In this document: positions 18,761 to 27,100 of the stretch, one piece after another
How positions within the stretch are numbered: the stretch's first letter is position 1
How the letters are laid out: the number at the start of each line of letters is the position of its first letter
Origin: Lysobacter enzymogenes
Lineage (GTDB): Bacteria > Pseudomonadota > Gammaproteobacteria > Xanthomonadales > Xanthomonadaceae
Assembly (NCBI RefSeq): GCF_017355525.1
Contig: NZ_CP067395.1
Coordinates: 5,282,501 to 5,346,500 of the forward strand
DNA: 64,000 nt
Direction: 5' to 3'
Made by a program: the position numbers and the translations under genes
The notes under the pieces: generated by a model
Seen by the model: only the letters and a program-made list of their open reading frames with translations
Told to the model about the DNA's origin: nothing
The model's database searches: none

Positions 18761-19738
18761 TCAGCCCGCGGGCGCGGCGCCGCGGAAGCCGCGCCGGTAG
18801 GCCGAGGGCGAGACCCCCAGCTGCGCGGCGAAGTGCTGGCGCAGCGAGGCGGCGGTGCCGAAGCCGGTATCGCCGGCGATCGCGTCCAGGCCCAGGTCGC
18901 TGGTTTCCAGCAGCCGCTGCGCCCGCGCCAGCCTTTGCCCGGCCAGCCACTGCCCGACCGTGGTGCCGGTGGCGTCGCGGAAGCGCCGGGTGAAGGTGCG
19001 CCGGCTCATCAACGCGCGCTGGGCCAGCGCGTCCAGGCTGTGCGGCCGGTCCAGGTGCGCCAGCGCCCAGGCCAGGACCTCGCCGAGGCGGTCGTCGCGC
19101 GCGGTCGCCGCGAGCGGCTGCTCGATGTACTGGGCCTGCCCGCCCTGGCGGTGCGGCGCCACCACCAGCCGCCGCGCCAGCCGGTTGGCGGCGTCGGCGC
19201 CGTACGCGCCGCGGACCAGATGCAGGCAGCAGTCCAGCGCCGCGGCGGTGCCGGCCGAGGTGGTGATGCGGCCGTCGTCGACGTACAGCACGTCGCGTTG
19301 CAGTTCGACGTGCGGATAGCGCACGCCGAAGTGCTCGCTCCACATCCAGTGGGTGGTGGCGCGGCGGCCGTCGAGCAGCCCGGCCTCGGCCAGCACGTAC
19401 GCGCCCAGGCACAGGCCGACGATGCGCGCGCCGCGCGCGTGCGCGCGCGCCAGCGCGCGCAGCAGCGGCTCGGGCGGGCGTTCGTCGACGTCGCGCCAGG
19501 ACGGCACGATCACCGTATCGGCCCAGGCCAGCGACTTCAGCCCGTGGTCGGCGCTGATGCCGAAACCGGCGCGAACGCGCAGCGGCCCGGGCTCGGCCGC
19601 GCACACGCGCAGCTCGAACGCCGGCAGCGCGGGGTCGTCGCGGCGCTCGAACACCAGGCACGGCACGGACAGGTGGAACGGGCTGATGCGGTCGAAGGCG
19701 ACCACGGCCACGCGGGTCAGAGGGAGATCGGCGCTCAT
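18761..19738 (-). CDS. GlxA-family AraC-type transcriptional regulator
   Basis: A 325-residue regulator: an N-terminal DJ-1/PfpI-like domain (VAVVAFDRISPFHLSVP, then GARIVGLCLGAYVLAEAGLLDGR with the nucleophile-elbow cysteine in GLCLGAY) and a C-terminal AraC double helix-turn-helix (LAQRALMSRRTFTRRFRDAT and FGTAASLRQHFAAQLGVSPSAYRR). It is divergent from an isochorismatase-family hydrolase, a usual target arrangement for GlxA-like regulators. ATG 19738 is preferred over 19753 because a TACAAT box ends six bases before 19738 and overlaps the upstream codon. Confidence 0.93.
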   Translation of the reverse strand: MSADLPLTRVAVVAFDRISPFHLSVPCLVFERRDDPALPAFELRVCAAEPGPLRVRAGFGISADHGLKSLAWADTVIVPSWRDVDERPPEPLLRALARAHARGARIVGLCLGAYVLAEAGLLDGRRATTHWMWSEHFGVRYPHVELQRDVLYVDDGRITTSAGTAAALDCCLHLVRGAYGADAANRLARRLVVAPHRQGGQAQYIEQPLAATARDDRLGEVLAWALAHLDRPHSLDALAQRALMSRRTFTRRFRDATGTTVGQWLAGQRLARAQRLLETSDLGLDAIAGDTGFGTAASLRQHFAAQLGVSPSAYRRGFRGAAPAG

Positions 19739-19744
19739 GGCCCG

Positions 19745-19750
19745 ATTGTA
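19745..19750 (-). promoter_or_regulatory. TACAAT -10 box placed for a leaderless regulator mRNA
   Basis: Minus-strand TACAAT followed by CGGGCC and ATG 19738, the same spacing as at the WGR, aroK and marR-like genes. Confidence 0.5.
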
Positions 19751-19849
19751 CATGGCCCGATCCTGTCGAATATTGTCGTTCGGGCCACTGTCGGCGAGTC
19801 GGCCGCGGACGAACAATGAGCGCCACATCCCCACCCATGGAGCTCCGCC

Positions 19850-20485
19850 ATGCAACCGACCCCCAAGCGCGCCCTGGTCGTCATCGACGTGCAGAACGAC
19901 TACTTCGGCGGCGGCCTGCCGATCGAATACCCGCCGCCGTCGCGCAGCCTGCCGAACATCGCCCGCTCGATGGACGCCGCCCGCGCCGCCGGCGTGCCGG
20001 TGGTGGTCGTGCAGAACACCGCGCGCAGCGGCGCGCCGGTGTTCGACAAAGGCCAGCCCGGCTGGGAACTGCACGACAGCATCGCCGCGCGCCCGCGCGA
20101 CCACTACATCGAGAAGCAGCTGCCGAGCGTGTTCGCCGGCACCGACTTCGACGCCTGGCTGCGCGAGCGCGGCATCGACACCGTCAGCGTGACCGGCTAC
20201 ATGACCCACAACTGCGACGCCTCGACCGTGTTCGAAGCCGCGCACCGCGGCTACCGGGTCGAGTTCCTGCACGACGCCAGCGGCACGCTGGCGTACGAGA
20301 ACAGCGCCGGAGCGGTCAGCGCCGAGGAAATCCATCGGGTGTTCAGCGTGGTGTTCCAGAGCCGCTTCGCTGCGGTGGTCAGCACCGAGGCGTGGATCGC
20401 GGCGTTGGACAACGGCGGCGCGTTCGACATCGATACGCCGTATGCGTCGAACCAGCGCGCGCGGGCAAAGGCCGAGGCGGCGTGA
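19850..20485 (+). CDS. Isochorismatase-family cysteine hydrolase
   Basis: A 211-residue cysteine hydrolase with the family triad: Asp13 in VVIDVQNDYF, Lys89 in IEKQLPSVF and Cys122 in GYMTHNCDAS. The family includes nicotinamidases, N-carbamoylsarcosine amidases and isochorismatases; the substrate is not evident, and the nicotinamidase zinc-site histidines are not obvious. GGAG precedes ATG 19850. It is divergent from the GlxA-like regulator, which probably controls it. Likely cytoplasmic. Confidence 0.92.
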   Translation: MQPTPKRALVVIDVQNDYFGGGLPIEYPPPSRSLPNIARSMDAARAAGVPVVVVQNTARSGAPVFDKGQPGWELHDSIAARPRDHYIEKQLPSVFAGTDFDAWLRERGIDTVSVTGYMTHNCDASTVFEAAHRGYRVEFLHDASGTLAYENSAGAVSAEEIHRVFSVVFQSRFAAVVSTEAWIAALDNGGAFDIDTPYASNQRARAKAEAA

Positions 20486-20489
20486 GAAT

Positions 20490-20906
20490 TCAGCCTCGTT
20501 CGGGCCTTGCCGCAACCGATGCGGCGATGCTTGCGCCGACGTCGGTTGTGGCGATCCACGATCCGGAAAGTGAGCCGGCGCGAACCAGATGGATCTCCTG
20601 CGAATCGAGCAAATGCCGATAACCGCCGAGGACGAAATAAGTGCGGGTATGCACTGAACCGTGCAAGTCCGCCGGGAGCATATAGCTCGCTTCGACCTGG
20701 AACGGGCCTCTGATTCGCGCGGTTATGTCGGCGCGCTGCAAGGGTCGCTTGCGCCCGCGCATGTCGACGCCGCTGCGGCCGCTGTCCTGGCGATAGACCT
20801 GCTCGGCGCAGGCATCCAACGCCGCCCAGGCGTTCAGATACCCCGCTGCGAGCAACCCGGTGGGGAAGCACAAGGCCAACAGGACGTTTTTGGCTAAGGG
20901 AGGCAT
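20490..20906 (-). CDS. Hypothetical membrane-anchored protein
   Basis: A 138-residue protein I do not recognise. An N-terminal hydrophobic segment (about 5-28, NVLLALCFPTGLLAAGYL) could be an uncleaved anchor or signal. The rest has beta-strand character (ITARIRGPFQVEASYMLPADL) and a basic middle, suggesting a periplasmic domain. It ends four bases past the convergent hydrolase stop and lies 60 bases downstream of the peptidase-like gene on the same strand. Codon usage is somewhat less GC-biased than neighbours. Confidence 0.6.
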   Translation of the reverse strand: MPPLAKNVLLALCFPTGLLAAGYLNAWAALDACAEQVYRQDSGRSGVDMRGRKRPLQRADITARIRGPFQVEASYMLPADLHGSVHTRTYFVLGGYRHLLDSQEIHLVRAGSLSGSWIATTDVGASIAASVAARPERG

Positions 20907-20966
20907 GTTCGGGCCGGTGCGGGCGATTCCCGAAGCTTGCGTCGGCCCGCCGCTCGCAGCAAGGCG

Positions 20967-22505
20967 TCAGCGCGCCGGCGCCGGAAAGTCGGGCAGGTCG
21001 AACTTCGGCAACGCCGCATCGACCTCGACCGGCAAGCCGTCGTCGCGACCGCTGCGCAGGAATTCGTAGACCGCTTTTTTCGCTTCCGGCGCATCGCGCA
21101 GCAGATAGAACGCGCCGTCGTGGCCGCCGCGGTGGACGACGAGGGCGCGGCCGTTGGGGAAATAGGGCAACAGTTCGCGGGTGTTCTCGACCGGCGTGGA
21201 AGTGTCCCAGTCGCCGTGCACGAACAGCACCGGGATGTCGCTGCGGCGCGGCAGGCGGAACGCGTCGCCCAGGTCGGGCGTGGGCCAGTCCGGCGCGGAG
21301 GCGATGTTGGAGGCGAAGTTCCAGGCGCCGAGCCAGTCCAGCGCCGGATCGCTGCGCAAGCGGTATTCGCGCGCCGCGCTGACGCCGAGGCTGCTGTCGG
21401 CCAGCGGGCCGATCAGCTTGATCTCGCCGGCGGCGCGCTGCTGCACGACTTCGCGCGCCCATGCCTCGTAACGGCGGTGATACAGCGAGAGGATGAAGGC
21501 CGGCCATTGCGCGGCCTCGTCGGTGTGCGACAGCAGGGCCAACTGCAAATCGCCGGCGCCGAGCGCGACTTCGCGCTGCCGCCCGCGCGCGTCGCGCACG
21601 CGCACCCGCACGGGGCCGGCGGCGAAGCGTTCGTGCAATGCGCGCACCGCGCCCATCGATCCGCCCGGCGGCAGATACGGCGCCAGCGCGGGATCGCGGT
21701 CGGCTTCGAAACCGATGCGTTGCAGCGCGGCGAACACGTGCGAGGGCAGGTCGTAGCCGTTGTCGAGCGGCTCCACGCCCGACAGCACCGCGCGCGCGAC
21801 GCGCTGCGGGTACAGCCGCATCACCGCCAGGCTCCACTGCGAACCGAAGCTGCCGCCGAACAGGCTGATGCGCTCGTAGCCCAGGGCCTGACGCAGGTCG
21901 TCGACGTCGGCGGCGAAGTCGGCGATGGTGTAGCCGGACAGGTCCTTGTCGGGGTTCGCCGCGACCGCCGCGCGCGCCATTTCGCGCATCGCCCGTATGT
22001 CGTCGTCGAGCGCGGCCGGGCGGTCCAGCGCAGAGGCGGGGTAGGCGGCGGTGAGGCGTTCGCCGCGGACGGTGTAGCCGCGCTGTTCGACGATCACCAG
22101 GTCGCCGACTTCGGCGAAATTCAGCCACGAGCGCAGGCGGCTGCGCGCGGATTCGCTGTTGTCGCCGAAGCTGCCGAGCACGCTGAGGCCGGGGCCGCCG
22201 GGCAGCCAGAACACCGGCGGCGCGCCGGTGGCGCGCGGCGCCTTGATCCGGGCGAAGCCGACGCCGATCAGGCGGCTGTCGGCGCGGGCGCGGTTCTCGC
22301 GTACGTACAGGGTGCCGATCTCGTAATCGACCGGCCCGTCCGGCCCGTCGATGCGGCCGCGTTCGAGCGCGATCTCGCCGGGCCCATGCGCCGCGGCCGG
22401 CGCGGCGCAGGCCGCCGCGCCGGCCAGCAGCAGGCAGGCGAACGCGATCCAGGCGAACAGCGTGCGCAGCGGCAAGACCCGGACGGACAACGGCAACGTG
22501 CGCAT
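20967..22505 (-). CDS. Secreted alpha/beta hydrolase, tripeptidyl/proline iminopeptidase-like
   Basis: A 512-residue exported hydrolase. After a signal peptide (about 1-38, Ala/Leu-rich), it has PVFWLPGGPGLSVLG (oxyanion loop typical of peptidase family S33), an early VIVEQRGYTVRGE, the nucleophile elbow FGGSFGSQW (Ser), a late PVLFVHGDWDTSTP acid region and HRGGHDG histidine near the C-terminus. This layout matches S33 prolyl and tripeptidyl aminopeptidases. It faces a MarR-type regulator across a short divergent region with inverted repeats, so regulation by that protein is likely. Substrate unknown. Confidence 0.88.
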   Translation of the reverse strand: MRTLPLSVRVLPLRTLFAWIAFACLLLAGAAACAAPAAAHGPGEIALERGRIDGPDGPVDYEIGTLYVRENRARADSRLIGVGFARIKAPRATGAPPVFWLPGGPGLSVLGSFGDNSESARSRLRSWLNFAEVGDLVIVEQRGYTVRGERLTAAYPASALDRPAALDDDIRAMREMARAAVAANPDKDLSGYTIADFAADVDDLRQALGYERISLFGGSFGSQWSLAVMRLYPQRVARAVLSGVEPLDNGYDLPSHVFAALQRIGFEADRDPALAPYLPPGGSMGAVRALHERFAAGPVRVRVRDARGRQREVALGAGDLQLALLSHTDEAAQWPAFILSLYHRRYEAWAREVVQQRAAGEIKLIGPLADSSLGVSAAREYRLRSDPALDWLGAWNFASNIASAPDWPTPDLGDAFRLPRRSDIPVLFVHGDWDTSTPVENTRELLPYFPNGRALVVHRGGHDGAFYLLRDAPEAKKAVYEFLRSGRDDGLPVEVDAALPKFDLPDFPAPAR

Positions 22506-22550
22506 CGACAGGCACCGGAGGCGGGAGTCGGGCCATGCTCCCGGCGGCTT

Positions 22551-22584
22551 ATCTTCATGTCAAGATATTTGCCATGAATATAAT
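22551..22584. promoter_or_regulatory. Divergent promoter/operator between hydrolase and MarR-like gene
   Basis: An AT-rich island with two nested inverted repeats: ATCTT (22551-22555)/AAGAT (22562-22566), and TTCATG (22554-22559)/CATGAA (22573-22578). TATAAT at 22579-22584 ends six bases before the MarR-like ATG, and TTGACA reads on the minus strand at 22563-22558 toward the hydrolase. The repeats are good candidates for MarR autoregulatory sites. Confidence 0.6.
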
Positions 22585-22590
22585 CCCGGC

Positions 22591-23202
22591 ATGAGCCGCC
22601 CGCCCGAATCCAAGCCCCGCAAGCCCGTCGCTCCGGCGCCGGCCCGGCGCAAACCCAAGCCTGCCGCCGCGCGCGGCGCCGAGGCTGCCCGCGCGCAGGC
22701 CGCCGCGGCGCGCGGCGGCGATGTGGTCGACCAACTGCTGCACGACTGGCGCCGCGAGCGCCCGGACCTGGACGCCTCGGCGATGGCTGTGGTCGGCCGG
22801 ATCCTGCACCTGGGCCGGCTGTTCGAGGCCGACCTCAACCGCAGCCTGCGCGCGGTCGGCGTCCCGTATTCCGACCTCGACGTGCTCGCCACCTTGCGCC
22901 GCTGCGGCGCGCCGTACCGGCTGACGCCGACCCAGTTGCGCCAGTCGGTGCTGCTGACGTCGGGGGCGATGACCGCCTGCCTCAACCGCCTGGAAGCGCG
23001 CGGCCTGATCGCGCGCAGCTACGACCCCGGCGACCGCCGCTCGCTCGCCGCCGAACTCACCGCCGCCGGCGTGGCGCTGATCGACCGCGCCATCGGCGAA
23101 CGCTTCGCCCACGCCGAACGCAGCCTCGGCGCGCTCGCCGCCGACGAGCGCGCGCAACTGGCGCGGCTGCTGCGCAAACTGCGGCTGCGCCAGCCGGGGT
23201 GA
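22591..23202 (+). CDS. MarR-family transcriptional regulator
   Basis: A 203-residue winged-helix regulator. The first 45 residues are a basic Ala/Pro/Lys/Arg tail (possible non-specific DNA contact). Then the MarR fold: dimer helices, LTPTQLRQSVLLTSGAMTACLNRLEARGLI as the recognition region, and RSYDPGDRRSLAAELTAAG as the wing. ATG 22591 is preferred because an exact TATAAT box ends six bases before it, so the mRNA would be leaderless and longer upstream frames untranscribed. Divergent from the S33-like hydrolase, its probable target. Confidence 0.92.
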   Translation: MSRPPESKPRKPVAPAPARRKPKPAAARGAEAARAQAAAARGGDVVDQLLHDWRRERPDLDASAMAVVGRILHLGRLFEADLNRSLRAVGVPYSDLDVLATLRRCGAPYRLTPTQLRQSVLLTSGAMTACLNRLEARGLIARSYDPGDRRSLAAELTAAGVALIDRAIGERFAHAERSLGALAADERAQLARLLRKLRLRQPG

Positions 23203-23212
23203 CGGCGCGGCC

Positions 23213-23668
23213 TCAATAAGAAGGCGGATTCTTCACTTCGACCCGCTTCTTCCAGGTGCCGATGCCGGTGTCCAGGTGCACGATCTCGCCGAGTTGCAGC
23301 GCATCGCCCATGTCGGCGTTGAGGAACACCGTGCCGTTGCTGTACTCGTCGATTTCGTACTCCGGCCGGCCGCCGGACATGGTGCGGGTGGCGTTGACGA
23401 AGCGCAGGCCGGTCACCACGATCTGCCACTGCAGGCCGTCCGAGGTCAGGGTGGCGAAGGCCGGGGCGTTGTAGACGCCGCCGTTGCCGTAGTTCGACAC
23501 CGCCAGTTCGATCTGCTTGGTCAGCTTTTCCCAGGCGATGCCGAAGATCACCGTGCTGGTGCGCGCGTTGGGGTAGTAGCCGAACCGCTCCACCGCGGTC
23601 TGCGCCGCGACTTCGGCGATCTCGGTGGGGTCGTAGTGCTTGTCGAGGAATTCGAATTCGTTGGCCAC
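23213..23668 (-). CDS. Hypothetical protein, beta-rich, conserved-looking
   Basis: A 151-residue protein from GTG 23668, which has GGAG six bases upstream; an in-frame upstream ATG would add an unlikely basic leader. No family was recognised. The sequence is acidic at the N-terminus (EFEFLDKHYDPTEIAEVAAQ) and then strand-rich with several aromatic residues and GNGGVYNAPAF, ending WKKRVEVKNPPSY. It has no signal peptide or membrane segment. It stands alone between the MarR-like gene and aroB. Normal codon use argues that it is a real gene. Confidence 0.7.
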   Translation of the reverse strand: MANEFEFLDKHYDPTEIAEVAAQTAVERFGYYPNARTSTVIFGIAWEKLTKQIELAVSNYGNGGVYNAPAFATLTSDGLQWQIVVTGLRFVNATRTMSGGRPEYEIDEYSNGTVFLNADMGDALQLGEIVHLDTGIGTWKKRVEVKNPPSY

Positions 23669-23926
23669 GTGACGCTCCTGCTTGCGAGGGACGGAGGATT
23701 CGCCCGGGGGCGTGCGGGCCGCCATGGCCCGGCGCAACAGCATCAGTTCCATCAGCGACGTAGCGTCCACGCACGCGATCCCCGGGGCGATGCCGGAGAT
23801 AACGCGGGCGGGGGCGCGGCGTGAATCGGGCGGTGTGGATCGAGAGGCTTTGAACCGCGAGGTTCGAATCGGCGGCTGGAACCGGGCGGATCGAATCGCA
23901 CCGGCGCAACCGACGGCCGCAAACGA
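23669..23926. other. Gap between aroB and the hypothetical gene
   Basis: About 260 bases with no supported gene. It should hold the promoter of the minus-strand hypothetical gene, but I see no clear boxes. Confidence 0.3.
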
Positions 23927-23956
23927 CGAAGGCGGCGCGTCGCCGCGCCGCCTTCG
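23927..23956 (-). terminator. Hairpin downstream of aroB
   Basis: Perfect 13-base stem CGAAGGCGGCGCG / CGCGCCGCCTTCG with loop TCGC, about 23 bases past the aroB stop. It lacks a U-run. Confidence 0.6.
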
Positions 23957-23978
23957 CAGGCGATCGATGAGCGTTGCC

Positions 23979-25085
23979 TCAGCCCGCGGCCAGCACCGCG
24001 AGCACCTGTTCGTCCGGCACGCCCGAAACGATCCGCGCCGCGCCGGCGCGGTCCCACAGGATGAAGCGCAGGCCCGCGGCGTCGGCCTTCTTGTCCAGGC
24101 GCATGCGCGCGAGCAGCGCTTGCGGTTCCAGCCCGGCGGGGATGCGCACCGGCAGGCCGAGGCGTTCGAGCAGGCGCTGCAGGCGGTCGGCGTCGGCGCC
24201 GCTGGAGCGGCCCAGCGCGGCCGACAGGCGCGCGGCCAGGACCATGCCGACCGCGACCGCTTCGCCGTGGTTGAGTCCGTCGCCGCTGGTGCCGGCGTAG
24301 CCTTGTTCGGTCTCGATCGCATGGCCGAAGGTGTGGCCGAAGTTGAGCATGGCGCGGTCGCCGCGTTCGAACGGATCGCGCGCGACCACGTCGGCCTTGA
24401 ACGCGCAGCTGCGCGCGATCGCCTCGGCCAGGGCGTCGCCGTCGCGCGCGAGCAAGGCATCGGCGTGGCTGTCCAGCCAGTCGAGGAAGCCGGCGTCGAA
24501 GATCGCGCCGTACTTCACCACCTCGGCCAGGCCCGCGCGCAGCTCGCGTTCGGGCAGGCTGCGCAGCGCCGCGGTGTCGGCGACGACCGCGCGCGGCGGA
24601 TGGAACGCGCCGACCAGGTTCTTGCCGGAAGGCAAGTCGACGGCGGTCTTGCCGCCGACCGAGGAATCGACCATCGCCAGCAGCGTGGTCGGCAGCTGCA
24701 CGCAATCGATGCCGCGCATCCAGCAGGCCGCGGCGAAGCCGGCGAGGTCGCCGACCACGCCGCCGCCGAGCGCGATCACGGTCGCGTCGCGGGTCGCGCC
24801 GAGTTCGGACAGCGCGTGCAGGCATTGGGTGAAACGTTCCAGGGTCTTTTCGTGTTCGCCGGGCGGAATCACGAAACGCGCCAGTTGCAGGCCCGGCCGC
24901 GCTTCGGCGAGCGCCGCGACCACGCCGTCGAGGTACAGCGGCGCGACGTTGCCGTCGCTGACGATCAGCGCGTGGCGGCCGCGCAGCGGCTTGCCGAGGC
25001 GGGCGCCGTCGGCGAGCAGGCCGGGACCGATTTCGATGCTGTAGCCGGACTCGCCGGTCACTTCGACTTTGCGCGGCGCGCTCAT
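23979..25085 (-). CDS. aroB: 3-dehydroquinate synthase
   Basis: A 368-residue enzyme converting DAHP to 3-dehydroquinate, the second shikimate step, using NAD and a divalent metal. Recognisable motifs: [21 protein letters not shown] for nucleotide binding, [21 protein letters not shown], and GHTFGHAIE with metal-ligand histidines. Start ATG 25085 overlaps the aroK stop by four bases, the classic aroK-aroB operon. Length and motifs are complete. Confidence 0.97.
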   Translation of the reverse strand: MSAPRKVEVTGESGYSIEIGPGLLADGARLGKPLRGRHALIVSDGNVAPLYLDGVVAALAEARPGLQLARFVIPPGEHEKTLERFTQCLHALSELGATRDATVIALGGGVVGDLAGFAAACWMRGIDCVQLPTTLLAMVDSSVGGKTAVDLPSGKNLVGAFHPPRAVVADTAALRSLPERELRAGLAEVVKYGAIFDAGFLDWLDSHADALLARDGDALAEAIARSCAFKADVVARDPFERGDRAMLNFGHTFGHAIETEQGYAGTSGDGLNHGEAVAVGMVLAARLSAALGRSSGADADRLQRLLERLGLPVRIPAGLEPQALLARMRLDKKADAAGLRFILWDRAGAARIVSGVPDEQVLAVLAAG

Positions 25086-25648
25086 GCGGTGGCTCCAAGG
25101 GGGGAAGGCGTGGGCGAGGGCGGGCGGCGCCACAGCGCGTCGAGTTCGCGCGCCAGCGCCAGCGCGGCATCGGCCGCGCCGCCGCTGCCGGTGTCGAAGC
25201 CCAGGTCGGCGGTTTGCGCGTACAGCGGCGCGCGCAACAGCGCCAGCTCGCGCAGCACCTGCTCGCGGTCGCCGCGCGCCAGCAGCGGACGGCTGCGGTC
25301 TTGCGCCAGCCGTTCCAGTTGCTGCTCGACGGTGACCTGCAAATGCACGACGAAGCCGCGTTCGCGCAGCAGCCGGCGGTTGTCCGCGGCCAGCACCGCG
25401 CCGCCGCCGGTCGACAGCAGCAGGCCGTCGCCGGCCAGCAGTTCGGCCAGCATCGCGCTTTCGCGCGCGCGGAAGCCGGCTTCTCCCTCGTGTTCGAAGA
25501 TTTCGGCGATGCGCGCGCCGGCGCGCAGCTCGACCTCGCGGTCGGCGTCGACCGCGCGCAGGCCGAAGCGCTCGGCCAGGCGCTTGCCGATGCAGGTTTT
25601 GCCCGAGCCCATCGGCCCGACCAGGATCAGATTGCTCGCCGGATTCAT
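25082..25648 (-). CDS. aroK: Shikimate kinase
   Basis: A 188-residue kinase phosphorylating shikimate at O3. Walker A GPMGSGKT is at 11-18, the shikimate-binding DADREVE follows, then the GGG strand ([11 protein letters not shown]) and lid arginines in QDRSRPLLA. The C-terminus carries an extra Pro-rich tail. Coupled to aroB by a four-base overlap. A TACAAT ends six bases before ATG 25648, so the operon mRNA may be leaderless. Confidence 0.96.
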   Translation of the reverse strand: MNPASNLILVGPMGSGKTCIGKRLAERFGLRAVDADREVELRAGARIAEIFEHEGEAGFRARESAMLAELLAGDGLLLSTGGGAVLAADNRRLLRERGFVVHLQVTVEQQLERLAQDRSRPLLARGDREQVLRELALLRAPLYAQTADLGFDTGSGGAADAALALARELDALWRRPPSPTPSPLGATA

Positions 25649-25654
25649 GCCGCG

Positions 25655-25660
25655 ATTGTA
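25655..25660 (-). promoter_or_regulatory. TACAAT -10 box placed for a leaderless aroK-aroB mRNA
   Basis: Minus-strand TACAAT, then CGCGGC, then the aroK ATG. No ribosome binding site is possible upstream if transcription starts there. Confidence 0.5.
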
Positions 25661-25802
25661 GGGCACGCGGCGGCCGCGCTCGCGCCGCCGCGGCGCTTGC
25701 GCCGGCTTAACGAGCGCCGGCCTAGGCTCAGGAGCCCCGCCGCCGCTTCGCGCGCGCCGCGGCGCGGGCGTTTCCCGTTCGCGCGCCACAGGAGAGACGC
25801 AC

Positions 25803-26006
25803 ATGTCGGTCGCCAAGGTCATCGAACTCAGCACTTCCTCCACCACCGGCATCGAGGACGCGGTCAAGTCCGGCCTGGCCAAGTGCGCCGAATCGGTCAA
25901 GGACATCCAGGGCGCCTGGGTCAACGAGATCAAGGTCACCACCGATGCGGCCGGCAACATCCAGGAATGGCGGGTCAATCTGAAGATCAGTTTCGTGGTG
26001 AAGTGA
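25803..26006 (+). CDS. Dodecin (flavin-binding small protein)
   Basis: A 67-residue dodecin. The family forms hollow dodecamers that store or buffer flavin. The pattern MSVAKVIELSTSSTTGIEDA, then VKDIQGAWVNEIKV with the flavin-stacking Trp, and the C-terminal strand WRVNLKISFVVK are diagnostic. GGAG lies upstream of ATG 25803. Single gene, divergent from aroK, ending at a long hairpin. Confidence 0.95.
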   Translation: MSVAKVIELSTSSTTGIEDAVKSGLAKCAESVKDIQGAWVNEIKVTTDAAGNIQEWRVNLKISFVVK

Positions 26007-26029
26007 GCGGCCGTCGCGGCTGAAAGGAA

Positions 26030-26089
26030 AGCGTCGGGCCTGAAGGCCTTCCCACAACGCCGCGTGGGAGGGCCTTCAGGCCCGACGCT
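26030..26089. repeat. Long palindrome of repeat family 2, acting as bidirectional terminator
   Basis: A 26-base, almost perfect stem whose arms contain GCGTCGGGCCTGAAGGCC and its complement, with loop AACGCCGC. It lies between the convergent dodecin and kinase genes, with the kinase stop in the right arm. A related half-site (GCGTCGGGCCTGGAGGCCCT) recurs at 28300-28326. Confidence 0.7.
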
Positions 26090-27083
26090 CTCCGTTGCGG
26101 CGCGACTGGCCCAGCGCATCCCGCACGACAGCGTCCTGCGGCCGCCGCTGCGCATCCAGCACGACCGTCCGGTCGGCGATCCGCGGCAGCCGCGCCAGCG
26201 CCTGCCGGCTGACCCGTTCGAACAGGCTCACGAAGCGCCGCACCTGCGCCTGGGTCATGCCGCGGCGATGCGGCTGGCGCGCCTGCGAGGCCTGCTTCTG
26301 CAAGGGCTGCTTCTGTAAAGCCTGCTTCTGTAAAGCTTGTTCCTGCTGCCAGCGCCAGCCGGCGACCACCTCGAAGCCCGGCGGTTGCAGGAACAGCAAG
26401 CGGTCCAGCCGCGACCACAACGCCGGATAGTCCGTCGCCAGCGCGCGGTTGCAATAGCCGCGCCAGACGCCGTGCGGATCTTCGTCGCGCTCCAGCGCGT
26501 TGACCGGCTCGATCAATTCGCTGTCGTCCTGCGCTGGCGCGCCGAGGAACCAGCCTTCGAACACGATCAGGTCGACGCCGTGCGCGCGCGCCCAGCGCGA
26601 CGGCGGCAGGCGGGTGTCGGCGAGCTTGTCGAAGCGCGGCAGCCGCACGTCAGCGCCGTCGCGCAAGCGGTCGAGGACTTCGCAAGCCAGCGCGGTGTCG
26701 TGGGTGCCCGGCGGCCCGCGCGTGGCCAGCAGCGGATGCACGCGCCGGCCCAGGCGCAGGCGTTCGCGCCGGCCGAGGTAGAAGTCGTCGATCGACAGCA
26801 CCGCCGCGCGCAGTCCGAGCGCGCGCGCCGCGTCGGCCAGCTGCGCGGCCAGGGTCGATTTGCCGCTGCCTTGCAGGCCGCTGATCGCGTACAGGCGGGC
26901 GCGTCCGGCCGGCGCGGCGACGGCGAGCGCTTCGTCCAGCGCCGCGGCGACGAAGGCTGCGGCGAAACCGTGCGCGCCGTCGCGCACGGCGCCGGCGGCT
27001 TTGCCGGTTGTGGCGGGCGCGCCGGCCGCGGCCGCGTTCGCGCCGGGCGTATTGACGCGGGTCAGATGCGGACGCGGCGACAT
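26076..27083 (-). CDS. P-loop kinase, D-glycerate 3-kinase-like
   Basis: About 335 residues from ATG 27083. Walker [10 protein letters not shown] is at 69-77, followed by [22 protein letters not shown] and [12 protein letters not shown], all typical of the eukaryote/plant-type glycerate kinase and related uridine-kinase-like P-loop enzymes. The final third has an inserted Gln-rich repeat, LQKQA-like units encoded by 15-base repeats (26291-26350). The likely reaction is ATP-dependent phosphorylation of glycerate or a similar small molecule; this is inference from family. Divergent from pdxH with only 17 bases between start codons. Confidence 0.82.
   Translation of the reverse strand: MSPRPHLTRVNTPGANAAAAGAPATTGKAAGAVRDGAHGFAAAFVAAALDEALAVAAPAGRARLYAISGLQGSGKSTLAAQLADAARALGLRAAVLSIDDFYLGRRERLRLGRRVHPLLATRGPPGTHDTALACEVLDRLRDGADVRLPRFDKLADTRLPPSRWARAHGVDLIVFEGWFLGAPAQDDSELIEPVNALERDEDPHGVWRGYCNRALATDYPALWSRLDRLLFLQPPGFEVVAGWRWQQEQALQKQALQKQPLQKQASQARQPHRRGMTQAQVRRFVSLFERVSRQALARLPRIADRTVVLDAQRRPQDAVVRDALGQSRRNGERRA
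26291..26350 (+). repeat. Four tandem 15-base units inside the kinase gene
   Basis: Units CCTGCTTCTGCAAGG, GCTGCTTCTGTAAAG, CCTGCTTCTGTAAAG and a degenerate fourth. They encode the Gln/Lys-rich insertion and keep the frame. Confidence 0.8.
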
Positions 27084-27100
27084 GCGCTCACAATAGCGCA
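27084..27100. promoter_or_regulatory. Minimal divergent region between kinase and pdxH
   Basis: Seventeen bases with the inverted repeat GCGCT-CACAAT-AGCGC. Read on the plus strand CACAAT ends six bases before the pdxH ATG; on the minus strand TATTGT ends six bases before the kinase ATG. Both genes could be leaderless from overlapping promoters. Confidence 0.45.

Noticed and set aside
19753..19753. GlxA-like regulator start at 19753
   Set aside because: A TACAAT promoter box overlaps this codon and fits the start at 19738.
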